Assembly: GCA_013396635.1 (NCBI GenBank)
Contig: WBMW01003145.1
Location: forward strand, 720,660 to 784,659
DNA: 64,000 nucleotides
Direction: 5' to 3'
Source: Penelope pileata
Lineage: Eukaryota > Chordata > Aves > Galliformes > Cracidae
Part shown: positions 46,430-60,300 of the stretch, one piece after another
Layout: the number at the start of each line of letters is the position of its first letter
Position numbering within the stretch: the first letter of the stretch is position 1
Program-made: the position numbers and the translations under genes
Notes under the pieces: generated by a model
Databases searched by the model: none
What the model saw: the letters and a program-made list of their open reading frames with translations, nothing else
What the model was told of the DNA's origin: nothing

Positions 46430-46720
46430 CAAGAGGCAGCCGCCGCCTCCCGCGAGGCCCCACCGCTGCCTACAACTCCCAGCGCGCCCCGCGCCGCCGC
46501 CCGGATGCCGCGCATGCGCGCCGGGCCGCTATCGAAGCGGCGTGTGGGGCCGCCGGCTCGGGGTCGCCGTCCCGCCGGGAGAGGGCGGCGCGGCGGGCGG
46601 CGAGAGGGCTGCGGCAGCGCTGACGGGAGCAGGTGAGAACCGGGCGGGGACCGGGTCGTGCCTCCGGGCACAGGGGGCGCTCAGCGGGCCGCCCCCCAGC
46701 CGCCGGGGNAGCCTCTTCAG
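46430..46720 (+). promoter_or_regulatory. SGSM3: SGSM3 CpG-island promoter
   Basis: Dense CpG island, no TATA box. Contains a ZNF143/Staf-type motif CTACAACTCCCAGCGCGC (46470-46487) and a perfect NRF1 palindrome GCGCATGCGC (46510-46519). It precedes a strong splice donor at 46633. SGSM3 is the next gene downstream and its first coding exon is 4.7 kb away. Confidence 0.8.
46490..46632 (+). other. SGSM3: SGSM3 non-coding exon 1 (5' end approximate)
   Basis: Ends GACGGGAGCAG|GTGAGA at 46632. The 5' boundary is a guess placed just after the ZNF143 motif. An apparent open frame across this exon is not conserved-looking and is not called. Confidence 0.55.
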
Positions 46721-49700
46721 AAAGTTGAGTTCTGTAAAGACAGAGCCCCAAAGGAGATTAAATCCTGAGTGCTGTGGGAGATATTTTCCTTTACAAGCCA
46801 TTTATTGGAGCCAAATGAAGCTAGACCTGCTTGGAGTCCTGCTAGGTGAGGCTGAGGTTCTTCTGCTGATACAAGTTGTGCGTGAGCAGCAGAGTGACAG
46901 GGGAGCAACCCGAACGGAGCCTTTCTGCCATCTCACCAAGAGAATGACAACTAAAGCTCTGCAAATCCATCTGCACCAAGGAAGAGCCATTCTTCAGGCT
47001 GCTCCTTTGTCACTGGCAGCAGCAGGACGAGACCGGCTTGAGAATCAGACCTCTGCGTGGGGTGAGCTCGCGGGACTGGCAGCAGTGAATGTGGTGGGGA
47101 GCCTGGGATGACCCCGCTCATCACTGCTCAGTCAGTGTCATACACAAAACATAGCAATAGCCACCTGTAAATAATGTCAGTAATTTCTTTTGACCTTTCT
47201 TTGGTTCATAGCGAGGAGAGTTTTGCTGTGCAGTGAGGGAGGTGAGAGTGGCCACCTCACTGGTTTGTATCCTGGCCTTTTCTTCCATCTCCATTCAGTG
47301 CAGGTTTGAAAAAACAAAGCAAAAAAAAAAATGCCACAGTTATTTTTTCAGTGCTTGGTCTGTTGCAGTTCTCCCATGTGAGATGGGAGCAGCACTCCAT
47401 TATCCCCATCGCATATCCTCTCATCGCTCAAATAATGGGAATATTGGGAATGGGAAAACTCCTCCTCTTGTGGTCCCAAGGACCTGGGTGAGCAAGGTTC
47501 CCACAGCTGTGCAGTTCATGCTTCACAGGCACGCAGCGTTTGCCATGTAAGGACAGACACCTTCTGCTTTCCAGGATTCAAAGTGAGGTAGCTTCTGTTA
47601 GCAACACGGGATCAGCAGGGCTCTAAATAAGTTCTCTTTTTTTTCTTGAGCCGCATGGGGGAAGCCTTTGTTATCTCCAGATTTGAGAAATAAGTGCTGC
47701 AGGCAGACCCTCCAGCCTTTTCAAGCTGTGCCCTGTGTAACGGATCTGCTGCCTGCTTCAGAGCCAGATAGTGAAATAAAAGGCAGTTCTGTTCTGAAAG
47801 GGAAATGTATATATGTGTGGTAAGTCTGCATTCTGCATAAGTGGGCGTTATGGCGGGTGTTGTGTGGAGGCAAGCTTGGCACGTCGAGCTGTGAGCAGGA
47901 AGTCAGGCTGGGTTCTGTCTGCCCAGTGCAGAAGCGGTGGGAAGCAGCATTCTGCTTTTCACATCCAGTTGCACACCCATCTTGAAAACAAGGAAGTGCT
48001 CTGTCCCTTCAGCTCCCATGGAGCACATGCTGTCATTGCAGCAGGCAGGCTGCTGGGCACTGCTCAGTGCAGGGGGTCTGAGGCACGGGAGTATCTCTTA
48101 GCAGCTTTTCTGTGCCTCATTGCTCTTCCAGCCTGGCCAGGAGCCTGCAAGGTGCTTTGTGGGAGGAGAGAAGCAGAGTTCCTTCTTCAACTTTTTGTTG
48201 GTTCTGTTCAGTGTCACTGGTGCCCTGCCACCCTCCTGCAGCCAGCGTGGTCCCAGCTGGGGCCCAACACCGCTGCAGTCTGTGACAGCACCATCAGCAG
48301 CTTCCATCCTTCCTGGGCTCTGAAAGGGTGTCACTGCCCTCACTGCTGCTTGCCAGGCTCTCACCACCCTTTCTAGGCTCCCATAGGCTTTCATTTCCTC
48401 TGATGGGTAATGCATTCATACAGGGAAGTGGGATGAGGGCAGCTCAAGTCTCTCAGCTTTTCATTCCTTGTCTCCATCTGGGGTTGAAAGTGAGCATGAA
48501 GACTTCCTTGGCACCTCCTTCCTGCACCCACGCTGTGTCATGCAGCACCCAGAGCAGCGTGAGGCCAGTCGGTTGTAAACATTGCAGGTGAACAAACCAA
48601 TTTCAAGGCGTTTCCTGCAGTGACCTAGGCTTACTAATACCATGTGGGCTGCTTCACCAGGAGCTGGTGCTGTGGGATTCTGCATCATTTCAGAATCCAG
48701 GGCCAGAGGCTACCTGTGTCTTTTCCCCCTGCTCAGGTGCATGGCTGTGCTGTGCTGTGCTCCCTCACTTCGCTATCTGTGAAGCTTTTGAGTTTCCTTC
48801 TGACCGTACACGTGCAGAGCAAATATTGACTCGTGGAACTAATGGCATTTGCAGCTCCGGGATATGCCTTCACCTGACTGAAGGGGAAGCTGCTGGGGGA
48901 AGGGAAGGCGGAGGGGATTTACCAGGTTCCTGCTGAGGGCTCCCCTTGTGTGATGCAATGGGCAAGTCAGGATTTTAACTCCAAAAACAGAGCTTCCAAA
49001 GTGCAAGGGTGCAGAAATGAGCAGCCTGGTTCAGTGCTAACTTGGTCTGATTTCTAGGAGAGGGACGTTCTGGATGTTACGCTGGCTGCAATCTACTTGG
49101 GGTTCTGGAAGCTGAGCTGGAAGAGGCTTCCAGAGCTGCACCACAGTGTGTGGCCTCCTGGTGAGTGCTGTGGCTTTGCAATCCCTCTTCCTTCTCCTAA
49201 AACTCTGTGAATAAAAGTAGACCTCAGAGAGCAGCAGAAGCTAACTGACAGTCCAGAGGAGGCAGTGGGATTTACTGCTGCAGAGCACAGCTCCATGCTC
49301 AAGTGAAGCACAGTGCAAAGCAGAATTTTCCCTCATGCTGACTTACTGTCAGAGGAAGGGGTTGTATATAATGTTTCTATGACAGTGGCTGAAAATCTAG
49401 GAGAAATGATGGTTATTCTGGTCCTTCTGATGACATTTGCTTTTAGCTGCTAGTTGTAGTGTGTTCAGCATGCAAAAGCATTGCTTTGTACAATGTTTGT
49501 CCTTTGCACACTCTGTCTGCTGGGGGTACAGCTGCTTTGGTGGTGGTTTTCAGCTGGGCTGATTTACTTCCGTTGTAATCAGCAAAGGAGGAATGTGCCT
49601 GGAAAGGAGTTTCTGTCCCAAAATGAAGATCCTGCAGAAGAGCTCCGGACAGCATCGCTTCGTGCCAGCAGATCCAGGCGCTGCCCCAGCAGGGTTAAGT

Positions 49701-51305
49701 GGGGATCACGTGGCTAAAGGAGCCGGGCACGTAAAGCATAGGCAGCAGGCGATTGTTATCTGGTGTTTGCAAGAAGGCAGGTAGTTGAAATCTTTCTTAC
49801 TGTAGCTGTGTGGAAGAGCAAGTTTGTCCAGAGGAGGCTCGATACTGTCAAGTGGAAGTAAATTTGCAGGTCTCCTTTGCAAACATCAATTTCGAAAGGA
49901 CACCTGCAGGGAAAAGATACTAAATGGATGTGTTCCTGCACGGCGTGTGTTTACAACTCTGATAGGTGTGTTGCAGCTGGAGTGCTTCCAACAGCTGCAG
50001 CTGATGCTGGCTCTCACTGCAGCTGCCTTTTCCAGGTACACATGTGATCCCTTCTGGCTGTTGCTCAGCAAGCTGGAATCCATGGTGTGCTTTGTTTTCA
50101 TGCATGCACTTCCACAGGCTTTGTGGGAGCCCCTCTCAGTACCTGCTGTCTGCTGGCTAGAAGAGCTGAGAGCTGCTTTAGGATGGCATCCCTCTGTCCC
50201 AGCCATCATGCCAACCCCAGGTCCCAGCGAGGTGCTTTCAGGTTTCCGTAGGGACCGGGGCAGGAAAAACCTGCTCTAATATCCGGTGCCAGCAGGGGAG
50301 CGGTGACGTGGGCGGGGAAGGTGTTCCCCTCTGCTACACCTGTCGTGGGATGAGGAGGGACCTCGGCGCTCCTCCCCTGCTTCCTGGGCACCATGGTTAG
50401 TTCAGCGGTTGTGAGATGTTTTCTTGTCTACGTGCCTAACCTGCTGGCCTGGCTTCTCCATGACAGGTTGGTTCAGCAAGGACTGTACATGCATGAAGGT
50501 CAACAGTGACCTGGGGGCACGGAGCACACCCGTGCTGTGGTGCCAGGGCAGTGGGAAGCCTGAAAAAAACTCTCAAAATGCATTTGCAGTCACATTGGCA
50601 GGGAAGTAAGCACTGTCAGCAGAGCCACCCGCTTGCTGTGTGAGCCCTGAGCACTGCCACATGAAATGAGTGGGTAGGTGCTCCTTTCCTGCTCTCGTTG
50701 TCTTTACCCACCAAGGGAAAACTTGGTGCTGAGAGACCTGGAGCGATGGGCAGGAATTAGGGGCAGGACAGAAGAGCATTTTCAGAACTTTCACAGAACT
50801 CACAGGTAAGCAACTGGCCATGTATGTGGGCAAGGTAACTTCTCAGAAACAAACGCTGGACTTCTGGTTCTTTTGGTTGTGCTTTTTTTTTTTCCTGTTT
50901 TTTTTTTTTCCCCCCTCTCTGAGAGTTGATATTGCCAGATCAGTGTCGGTTCAGCCATGCCAGCCTTTCTCACGCAGAGAGATTTAGATCTGGGAGGAAG
51001 AAGCCTTATCTGTGTTCTCAGACACAGGTGCCTTTGTAGCTGCTTATCTTGGAGTGCTATAGCAAGCTGCTCGTGGGCTGCCAGTGCTTGCTGGGGAGTT
51101 CACCGAGATGCAGAGGCAGCAGTGGCAACATAACCTTGTGCTGCTGAGCACAAGGACAGGGCCTGCTGGGTGAATCCCTCACATTCCTTCTTGCAAACTT
51201 GTGGTTTGCTGCCACAAGTATTGGGAGTCTGTCCCTCACTGTGTTCTCATTACACAATTCTTGAGATGTTCTCATTGACAGTTCTTCTTTTTCTGTTTGT
51301 AACAG
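46633..51305 (+). other. SGSM3: SGSM3 5'UTR intron, 4.7 kb
   Basis: GC-moderate intronic DNA with several chance open frames (the longest 187 codons at 47813-48376) and a poly-T tract at 50883-50910. No repeat, RNA gene or conserved exon recognised. Confidence 0.6.
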
Positions 51306-51386
51306 GGCAGTGACCTCTCACCTCTGAGAACATTTCTGGACCTGCTGACAGCCTCTGCCCCTCAGCCTTACCTAGCGCCATGTCAG
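51306..51386 (+). other. SGSM3: SGSM3 exon with start codon (UTR plus 7 coding nt)
   Basis: Acceptor TTTCTGTTTGTAACAG at 51290-51305 and donor GTAAGC at 51387. The first 74 nt are 5'UTR; ATG is at 51380. Confidence 0.85.
51380..51386 (+). CDS. SGSM3: SGSM3 coding exon 1 (7 nt)
   Basis: ATG TCA G, giving Met-Ser and the first base of a split Gly. Kozak G at -3. The human protein also begins MSG. Confidence 0.9.
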
Positions 51387-54300
51387 GTAAGCAGACAAAA
51401 ATGGATGTGACACCTTCTTTGATGACTCTCTTTCTTCATCTGCAGCTTGGTAAGAGAAGGTTACTGATTCCAACAGCCATTCTTTACATTAACATACTGC
51501 TCCACTTGAAATGGAGGGAGGAAGAGTGCGCCACTGCCATTTCACTCATGGGAACACAATTTCTTTATTTACCCTGCCTGCACTTCAGCCATTGGGTACA
51601 GAGGCTGTCTGCCCCCCCATTTTTCCTGAGACCTGCTCAGGTCTGTTTTCCTCCCAAGACTTGCCCCAAAGTGGATGACTTGCTTATAGTCTGAGAGACT
51701 TTTGCTATGAAGTGGTAGTTCTAGGGCTGAATAGGGCTGAAGAATGACTGGAGTTCAGCTGTGGGCTACCGAGTTACAAGCTTGACTAATACTAGGTCTC
51801 CTCCATCACATCCTTGTAGTGGAACTCTCCCACTCCATGTCTTTGTCTACACCTTCCTTCCTGAGCCAGCTGCTTATTTCAAGGAGTATAACCCTAACGG
51901 AGACTACACTTGAAAGCCAAGTAAACCTTTTTGTTGATGTGTACAGCAGAATGCCTGTGATATACTTATCTGCTTCAATTGCAAAACTCAGTGTCTACTT
52001 TCATTCCAAGGGAAGCTGCTCAGTGGGAGCTACTTCTGCGAAGGTGCTTACCTTGAACACAAAACACCAAGATAATAGGCATACTTTGATTGCTGCATGG
52101 TCTTGGCAGCCTTAGAGGGAGGGCAGCAGCATCCCAGCCCTTCAGCAGCAAAGGGAGCAGCTGAACATATTACTGAGGGCTCTGATTTCTCATTTTGCTG
52201 CCTGAGTGACAAAGTTTCAGGGAAGTCTGGAGTGCTGCTGGTGACTCTAAAGAAGACATTTGCTTCTTTGTAAGAATTTTTTTTGATGGCTGCCTTGACA
52301 TGGCACAGCTTTTCCAAGAAGAACAATCACATGATGCCGTAGAACCATTTCTGTTCCCAAAAAGTCCCTTTGTTAGAGAGAACTCTATTTGTCCTTTCTG
52401 CTTCTTTTGCTTGGTGATAAGGATTAAAACCTTCTGAAATTACTTGCATCCTTGGCAATGTGGAAGCTGTCACAATGTCTAGTGACAGACCAGTAGTGAC
52501 AGACTGCTGAGCAAATCCTTACCTTGCTGGAGCAGTCTGTATTGAGTGTTTAAAGGGAGTCCTTCCAGGTTTTCACTGCTGTATGTTGCTCTCATTGTGT
52601 TTTTTAGGCCATCACACCCCCTCTGCTGGGGGTCCCTTCTCAGCACTCACACCCAGCATTTGGCCGCAGGACATCCTGGCGAAATACACACAGGTATGGT
52701 GGGGTCAGGGAGGGGAGGGTCTTCTCTGGCTCTGCACAGAAATAAAGGGACTGTGGTGGTTTCTGGTGGTCTCTGAATGCTGTAAGGAAAAGGGGAGATG
52801 CACTCTTCCTCCAATGGTTCCCTTGTGGACACTTGTTTGCTGTTAAAGTTCATTTGTTTTGTGGCTGCATCCTGGCTCTTGCAAGAGGATCTTGCAGAGC
52901 AGAAAGAAACTTATGTGAATTATTGCTCTGCTATTTTGTAACCATTGCTCCACTTTAAAATGTTGACACTCTAAGGGAGTCACCACCAAGCTACCCTGGA
53001 GGCTTGTGCCTGGCAGAAAATGCTGGCCTCAAGGCTTGCCGCCAGGTGGGCAAAGCAGGAAGGAAGGAAGCAGCCGTGAAATTCTGTAACCTACCCATAG
53101 TGTTTGCTGAAGGCAACTGAGCCCTGAGAAGGTGGTTGAAGCTTATTTTGGAGCTATGCTGGAAGCATGCTTCTTCAGTGCTGCCTGGCACAGTGCTTGC
53201 TCAGGAGCAGGAGGGGCAGGTGGGCCAGCAGGAAACAGAGGCATCTGTAGATTTTTACTCCTTACAAAAACCTCCTGATCGTAACCCTTCCCCCCAGTGG
53301 CAACCGTGAGTGCAGATGAGGGAAGCTGAGAATTGAGTCATGAAACTGAATTTCCTTTGGCTTCTAATTTGGCCTTGCCTCACAGGCAAAGTCCAAATCC
53401 CAGTTTTGCCTGCTGTCTTTCAGAGTAAATCTGACAGCAGCAGGCAGGAGATGGGGCACTGCAGGGAACTGGATTTGCAGTGTGTGCACCAGGTTACAGA
53501 GAGCTACTGTGTCCTAGAAATGCAGCCAGTAGAGACCTGCATAGCTGATGTGTGAATTTCTCAGTCCATGAGGAGGGCTGTGTGCCCTCCCAGGTGGGGA
53601 AGTCCTCATCATGATGTGATGCTGCAGCTTGAGTGCGTGTACTGGGAGGTTGCTGGGAAGGTCTGTGCAGGTGGGAAAGCAGAGCTTTGCATTTTCTGTA
53701 GAGAAGTCAAGATGGGGGCAGCATGCAACACCTACCCAGCTGGGAGTTATGGTGGGAGGTGTCAGAAACAAGCGGGCAAGGAGTACAGTTGCTCAGAGGG
53801 CACAGTGCAGGCAGCGTGGGTTGGGGCGTTATCCACTTGTCTCTGTTCAGTTGCTCAGTGCTGGAGTAGTGAAAGTGTCTGTTCTCCTTCTTTACGTCCC
53901 CCAGAAAGAAGAATCCATTGAGCAACCAGAGTTCCGCTATGACGAATTTGGTTTCCGTGTCGATAAGGAAGGTAAAGCCAGTCCCATCCCTCCCCCTTTC
54001 AGTGTGTCCTAGGTGCTGCCCTGGGCAGTGATTTTGCAACCGTTCTGTGCTAGGTTTGTGCTAGGTTTGTATTTACCCATCAACTTCTTTCCATATTCCT
54101 CCATTGTTACCGAAGGCCATGCATCAGTTGAGCTGGCCTTGTGAAATCTGGAACACCAAATATGCAGCAGGGTCCTTTCCCTCCCCTTATGCCTGTGGCA
54201 TAGGTAAGGGAGAGAAGAAAGCTAAGAGGAAGTTGCCATTTCCATTAGCAGCCGCGTGCTGGGGAAGGGCAGCTGTCCTGACCCACAGTGGGCTCTTTGT

Positions 54301-57300
54301 TGTGGTCAGGAGCACTGTGAGCACCAATAGCAGGCGCACTGACGCGTGGTGTCGGTGGAAGACTCACAGATGAGTGGCAGCAGGGTGCGTTCTACTCATC
54401 TCAGCAGCTTGGCAAAGTGTAGAACAAACTGTAGGGGCAGAGCCCACATCCTAGTTTTTCTGCAAGATACAGAGGCAGGAAGCCAAGCAGAAGGTGAAGA
54501 GAGCTGTTGCAGCTGGGCATTGAACTACACAGCTCACTGCCTTTACAAAGAGCAAGGACTGGGGGACTGGAGGAATTGCTTTGTGTGCTCTGAGAGGAGA
54601 TTTCCAGGTCTCAGGCCATACAATGTGAGGGCAGAACTTTTTTGCCTATGTGCCCTGAGGCTCTGTAGTCATAGAGGATTTTCTTGAAGCGATGACCTGG
54701 AGATGGGGACAAGGCAGAGAGGCCAATTTTCTTCAGCCAGACCATTTGATAGACTTGTGCATTTTAAACTCAGCAGAAGGATTTGGATTGCATTGTTGGG
54801 ATCTGTTAAATGATGAGGGATGGAGTGCCTTATGTCAAACCTGTATTGTGTTACAGTATCTATTCTAGAAAGCCAGCCTCAGGTGAAGCTGCTCTCTCAG
54901 TGTGAATTTGCCAGTGTTCTTAATAAGATTTTTTTGCTGATTAGATAGCCCCCAAGTTAGCATTTTGTGCCTCGTTACTTGCATGAGCATATAGCTTTCT
55001 GCTTGTCACCTCTGAGGCTTGCTATGCTTTTGTCAGCTTGATTTATGGATGCTCACAAAACTCAGCAGGATGACTGCTGCCAGGGTCTTGTTTAATTCCA
55101 GCCACACTCCAGTGTAAATCATGCGTAAGTAGAGCCTGGGCCTGCTGACAGCTTCTCAGTTCTCAAGGCTCCAGTGCCTTTTGCTTACAATCATAAAATT
55201 TTCTGCATGGAGAAGGCAGTTAGAAACCAAGCTTTGCCTTTTCATGCTCTGGCTGGAAGACCTGAAAGTCCTTATGTGCTTTCTTGAGATGGCTTTCCTA
55301 TTCCACCCTACCCGATGTCTGTTCCCTCTCCTGTTCCCTCTCTCACTTGTCTCCATTTCACTCCCTTCCCTTTGCTGAGGCAGACGGTGCTGAGCCAAAC
55401 TCCAGCAAGCTTCTGGGGCTCCCGCTGACAGAGGAGCCACAGCAGAGGCTCAAGTGGCAGGCTCATCTGGAATTCACACACAACCATGATGTGGGTGACC
55501 TCACCTGGGACAAAATTGAGGTCACCCTCCCGCATTCAGACAAGCTGCGCTCCCTGGTGCTGGCTGGCATCCCACACAGCATGAGGCCACAGGTGAGAGC
55601 GCTGCCTGCTCTGGGCTGGCCTTCCTGCCTAGGGTAAGAGACAGTGGAGCAGAACCCCTGTCTCTTGGTTTAGAGAGGGCCAGGCTATGGCTTTCTGGGG
55701 TGTTTTAGTGACTCTTATTGCTATTTGCCCTGTCCCCCCAGCTGTGGATGCGCCTGTCTGGGGCCTTGCAGAAGAAGAGAAATTCGGAGATGTCATATCG
55801 TGATATCGTGAAAAACAGCTCCAATGATGAAACCATTGCTGCCAAACAGGTGAGAGGTGCTGCCTAGTGCTGACTGGGCATAAGGGAGAGGGGAGAAGGG
55901 CAAGATCTGCTGCATGCGGGGAAGAGGTGTCTGCCTAACCTGCAGCAGGGACAGCTGAGAGGACATGTGGCTGAGTTCTACTAAAGCTTGATCCTATTGG
56001 GTGCGTATCGCCTTCATTTTGTTGGAATAGCAGCTCTGCAGATCCCCTCCTTCCTACAGAAGGGTTTTGACCGCTGTTAACTACAGGCCAGAATACCTGC
56101 AGTTGCATCTGGGCAAACATCCCGATACTTCTTTGAGGGAAGTGAAGAGTGAAATGCTGGCTATATATATATGTATATACACACATATATATCTCCAGTG
56201 AGGTAATGGTAGAAGGAAGGACAACACTGTGTCTGGGGGAGCTGTGGGCTGTTGACCTCCAAGTCCCCCATCACAGATGTGGCCGTGCTGTTGATTTCTC
56301 TCTGGAATACGCATGATGGGAATCCTTGCTTGGAATCCAAGCAGATGAAATTCCCAGCCAGCATGCACACTGTTCTAAGTGATGAAGCTAGGGGCTGAGT
56401 TTAGGCAAGTATTTCTACAGAGCCACCAAGCTGCCATCTGACTGGATTTTCTGCATGTTAGTGAAGGCTGTTAAACTGGCCCCATGTGCTTGGACAGGGC
56501 CATCTTCTTTGGTGCCTAAGGACTTGGGTGTAGGGAAGCAGAGTTTACTGAGGCAAGGAGCCATGGATAAGTGCAGAGAGCAGAAGGCAATTGTTCAGAT
56601 GCTGGTAGCTGATCCTTTCCTTGCTTATGGCTTTCTGACAGATTGAAAAAGACTTGCTCCGCACGATGCCCAGCAACGCCTGCTTCTCCAACATGAACAG
56701 TATCGGGGTGCCACGGCTACGGAGGATACTACGGGGACTTGCCTGGCTCTACCCAGAGATTGGATATTGCCAAGGCACTGGCATGGTAACCTGCTTTCAC
56801 AATGGTTTTGTGATAGGGATCATTCTGTTTGTGGTAGCTACTCTGGGGTAAGTGATTTGAGGTGGTGCTGCCAGATGCTGTGGCCTCCAGACTAGTTGAA
56901 GGGAAACCCCTTTTGCGTGGAACATATTTCCTAGGGAGGGTAGAGCACAGTAACACCATGTGTCCAAATATGTGGAATGATTTGGTCCCTCTGTGGGGGA
57001 GGGACAGGCGTTACACTGCACAGAAATCCCATCCATGAGAGAGACTACAGGAGAGGTGCTGCAGAGGAAGGAAGATGTTGGTGACATAGGCACTGATCTG
57101 TTTGAGGAGGTGGGGAAGTTCTGTCCTTAGGACAGGGTTGTCATGCAGTCTTTCTTCCCTCAAAATCCCAGGTGGCTGCCTCTCTGCTGCTCTTCTTGGA
57201 GGAGGAAGATGCCTTCTGGATGATGTGCGCTATCATTGAGGAACTGGTTCCTGCCTCCTACTTCAGCACCACCCTGATGGGGGTGCAGACAGACCAGCGC

Positions 57301-60300
57301 GTCCTGCGACAGCTCATTGTGCAGTACCTGCCCCGCTTGGACAAGCTGCTCCAGGAGCATGACATTGGTAAAAGTGTGCCATTTGCTCTTCTCGGTGGTG
57401 TGCAGGCAGAGCTTACTGCCTTTGTTTCACAGAGGGGAGAGCAGCAGAGCTAGAAGCAAACCTCCTGGCTCTGGAGGCCTTGGGCATGCATGGTCATCTT
57501 CAAGCTGGGAAGGCAGCACTTGGGAGAGTCCATCTCCACTGGTTTGCTGACTTACCCCATCATGATTCCTTTGTGTATCTCTATTGACAGAGCTGTCCCT
57601 GATCACCTTGCACTGGTTCCTCACCTCTTTCGCTAGTGTGGTCCACATCAAGCTGCTGCTGCGCATTTGGGACCTCTTCTTCTATGAGGGCTCTCTGGTG
57701 CTGTTCCAGCTCACTCTGGGCATGCTCAGTATGAAGGTAACGCCTACCTCCACTTCATTCTTTATGGCACTTCAGTATTTAATTGCAGGTTTTAGAGGCA
57801 AGAAGGTTTTGTATCCACTTCCTCTATGTGGTTTGGGAGTGTGCTATGGAAGATAACTTCTTGATTTCCTCAGAATTGGGAGCCATGAAGACTTCCAAGG
57901 CACTTTGGAGATTCAGGGATTGCTGTTTCCCTGCCTTCCTCATTTGATCCTTCATAATTAAACTCCTTCAGCTGCCTTCGTTTGTTCACTCTAGATTCCA
58001 ACCTGAGAATGTGTCTTATTTAAACCAAGATACCTCTTGATTTTGCACTGTCTCTGTGACTTCAATACATGCCACGTAGAGTTTTGGGAGCAGATATCAG
58101 TATAGTGGAGCAGTAAAAGATGCTGTTCCCTTCCCAGAGCTAGCCTGGACCTTTCCTACTGAAGTTTTTTTTAACATAATTGCCAAGTTGCACCTGCATT
58201 GTGTCTGGCCTGGGCTGTGCACTGAATGTAAAATTGCATCTAGCGGCCCCAGGAGCATGGCTGTCATGTTCACTGTTCTGTGTGGCAAAACAACTGCATC
58301 ATTGCAGGAGGATGAGCTAATCCAGTCTGAGAACTCCGCCTCGATCTTCAACACGCTCTCGGACATCCCGAGTCAGATGGAAGATGCAGATGTGCTGCTG
58401 CGGGAGGCCATGCGTGTGGCTGGCTCGCTGACAGATGTGGCGGTGGAGACGCAGCGTCGCAAACACTTGGCCTACCTCATTGCTGACCAAGGGCAGCTGC
58501 TCAACTCCAGCACCACTGTCAACAATTTATCCAAAGTGAGTGCCCCGAATTCCACCTGCCTCTGCCACTCTGTTTTTACCATTAACCTTGTATTCCATCC
58601 CAACTGCTGTTTGTGAGCAAGAGTTCCTCCTGTCCAAGGATTTTGGCCCCAAGGTGACTCTGTCACCCAGGGGAGATAAGGTGTTGGGAAGTGAAGGAAG
58701 GTCTGTACCAATGAAATGCTGCTGGATCTGTCCTGGTTGATAAATCCACAGATTAAAGGAATACTGATGTTAATTGTGCTTACCATTAATGAGAGTTATG
58801 ATGCAAAGTGTTACATTTCATTAATGGAAACTAAAAGAAGCAACGTGTGCTTTTGGCAGAATTTGCTTGGAACTATCGTAAGCACACAGCAGAGTGGGAC
58901 CTGGGATTAATCCATTAGTAAGAAACTGACGTGCTGAAATAACTCTGGAAGGTAGAGTGCAGCAGCTGCTGAGAAGCTGAGTAAGAAAAGCATCTGTGTT
59001 AATCGTACATTACAGTCTGCAGTTGGAGATGTAGTACCTCCTGTTCCTCAAACCTGTGTGGAAGATATATTCTTGATGCTCATCTGCGTGCTTATCACCA
59101 GACACTCCTGCAGTTCTAAGACGTAATAGGCAGCCACTTAGAAATTTAAATACAATTATGTGTGGAAGTGCCTCTGGCAACAGGTAAAATTAAAATTTAT
59201 TCAGCTGAATCATGGTTGATTCTTGAACTTCATTTTTGCTTTTGTAATAATTGAGCTATAAATAACTCATTGCGTATGGAGCAGAACAAGCAGTAGAGCT
59301 GATTCATTGCATTGGAACTAGAACAACTCCTGTCTAAATTGCCAAGTCACTTGCCTGCCCCTTCCAGGCCTGACCAGTGTGGAGGATTGCTTTATTTTAT
59401 TTACTAAGTATGCTAAAGTGTGTGCACTTTGTTCTCTCTCTTCCTTTCTCAGATTGTACGGCGCAGGACTCAGCGCAGGAAATCTGGCATCACCTCTCTG
59501 CTCTTTGGTAAGGACAGTCTTGTGCCTGCCATGTGGTGCTGGTGGGTATAGCAGCGAGGAGGGCTGGGAGTGAGCAATGCAGGGAAACACTGCGACAGAG
59601 GAAGAGGAGAGAAGGGAACCACAACTGAAGGATGGGAGGGAAGAAGTGCAGCTTTCTATTTGCTTGCTTTGGCCTGATCTCAAAGTGAATTTTGCTGGTT
59701 AGTCCTTAGGTGGTGACTAACAGTGAGCTGCAGCTCCTTCTGCTGACCAAACACTTGAACACATTTTTTTAGTGGACTCTATGCTGTCCATGGGCTGTGT
59801 GCTCTCCTGATACTACTCCTGTCAGTTCAGGAGCATCATCTCTGAAGATGTGGGACCAGGCAGGATGGTCCAACATGTCACCCATCAAGATTCGTAAATG
59901 TAAATTTATAAATGCAAACATCACTATTGCTCTGAGAGTTCGATGTTGTGGATGTTTTTGATTCTTAATTCTCATTGCTTATGAGCTAACCTGTGTCCAG
60001 AAAGCACACGGCCAGCATACGTTTAAAAATAACTTCTGTGGCTTCATGATAGCCCTTTCTATTGTAAACCTCACTGTCATCACCTGCCTTGCAACTGGTT
60101 AGCTGTCGTGAAATTGCCACATCTCACCACAGAAACTGTCTTTCAGGGGAAGGAGAATGCACTGAATTTACAGGGCTTAAATAGTGTTCCTGATGCGGTT
60201 GAAATAGCCTGAACAAATCTAAAAGTGAGTTTTAGTGGTCTTTTCAGAGAGGGGCTTTTCTGATGTTCTCTGGGAAGCTCTTACGTTGTCAGAGGCTTGC

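Larger units (their letters stand above)
41671..46430. other. ADSL-SGSM3 intergenic region
   Basis: Contains a CR1 fragment (43138-43217), an assembly gap, an isolated CpG island (43429-43680) and a possible small exon (46037-46077). The rest has no recognisable coding content on either strand. Confidence 0.7.

Noticed and set aside
46140..47111. 323-codon frame across the SGSM3 promoter and exon 1
   Set aside because: Crosses a strong splice donor at 46633 and an N. Three overlapping frames are also open there, as expected for GC-rich DNA.
47813..48376. 187-codon frame in the SGSM3 5'UTR intron
   Set aside because: No recognisable domain, no promoter, and no splice logic; likely a chance frame in moderately GC-rich DNA.
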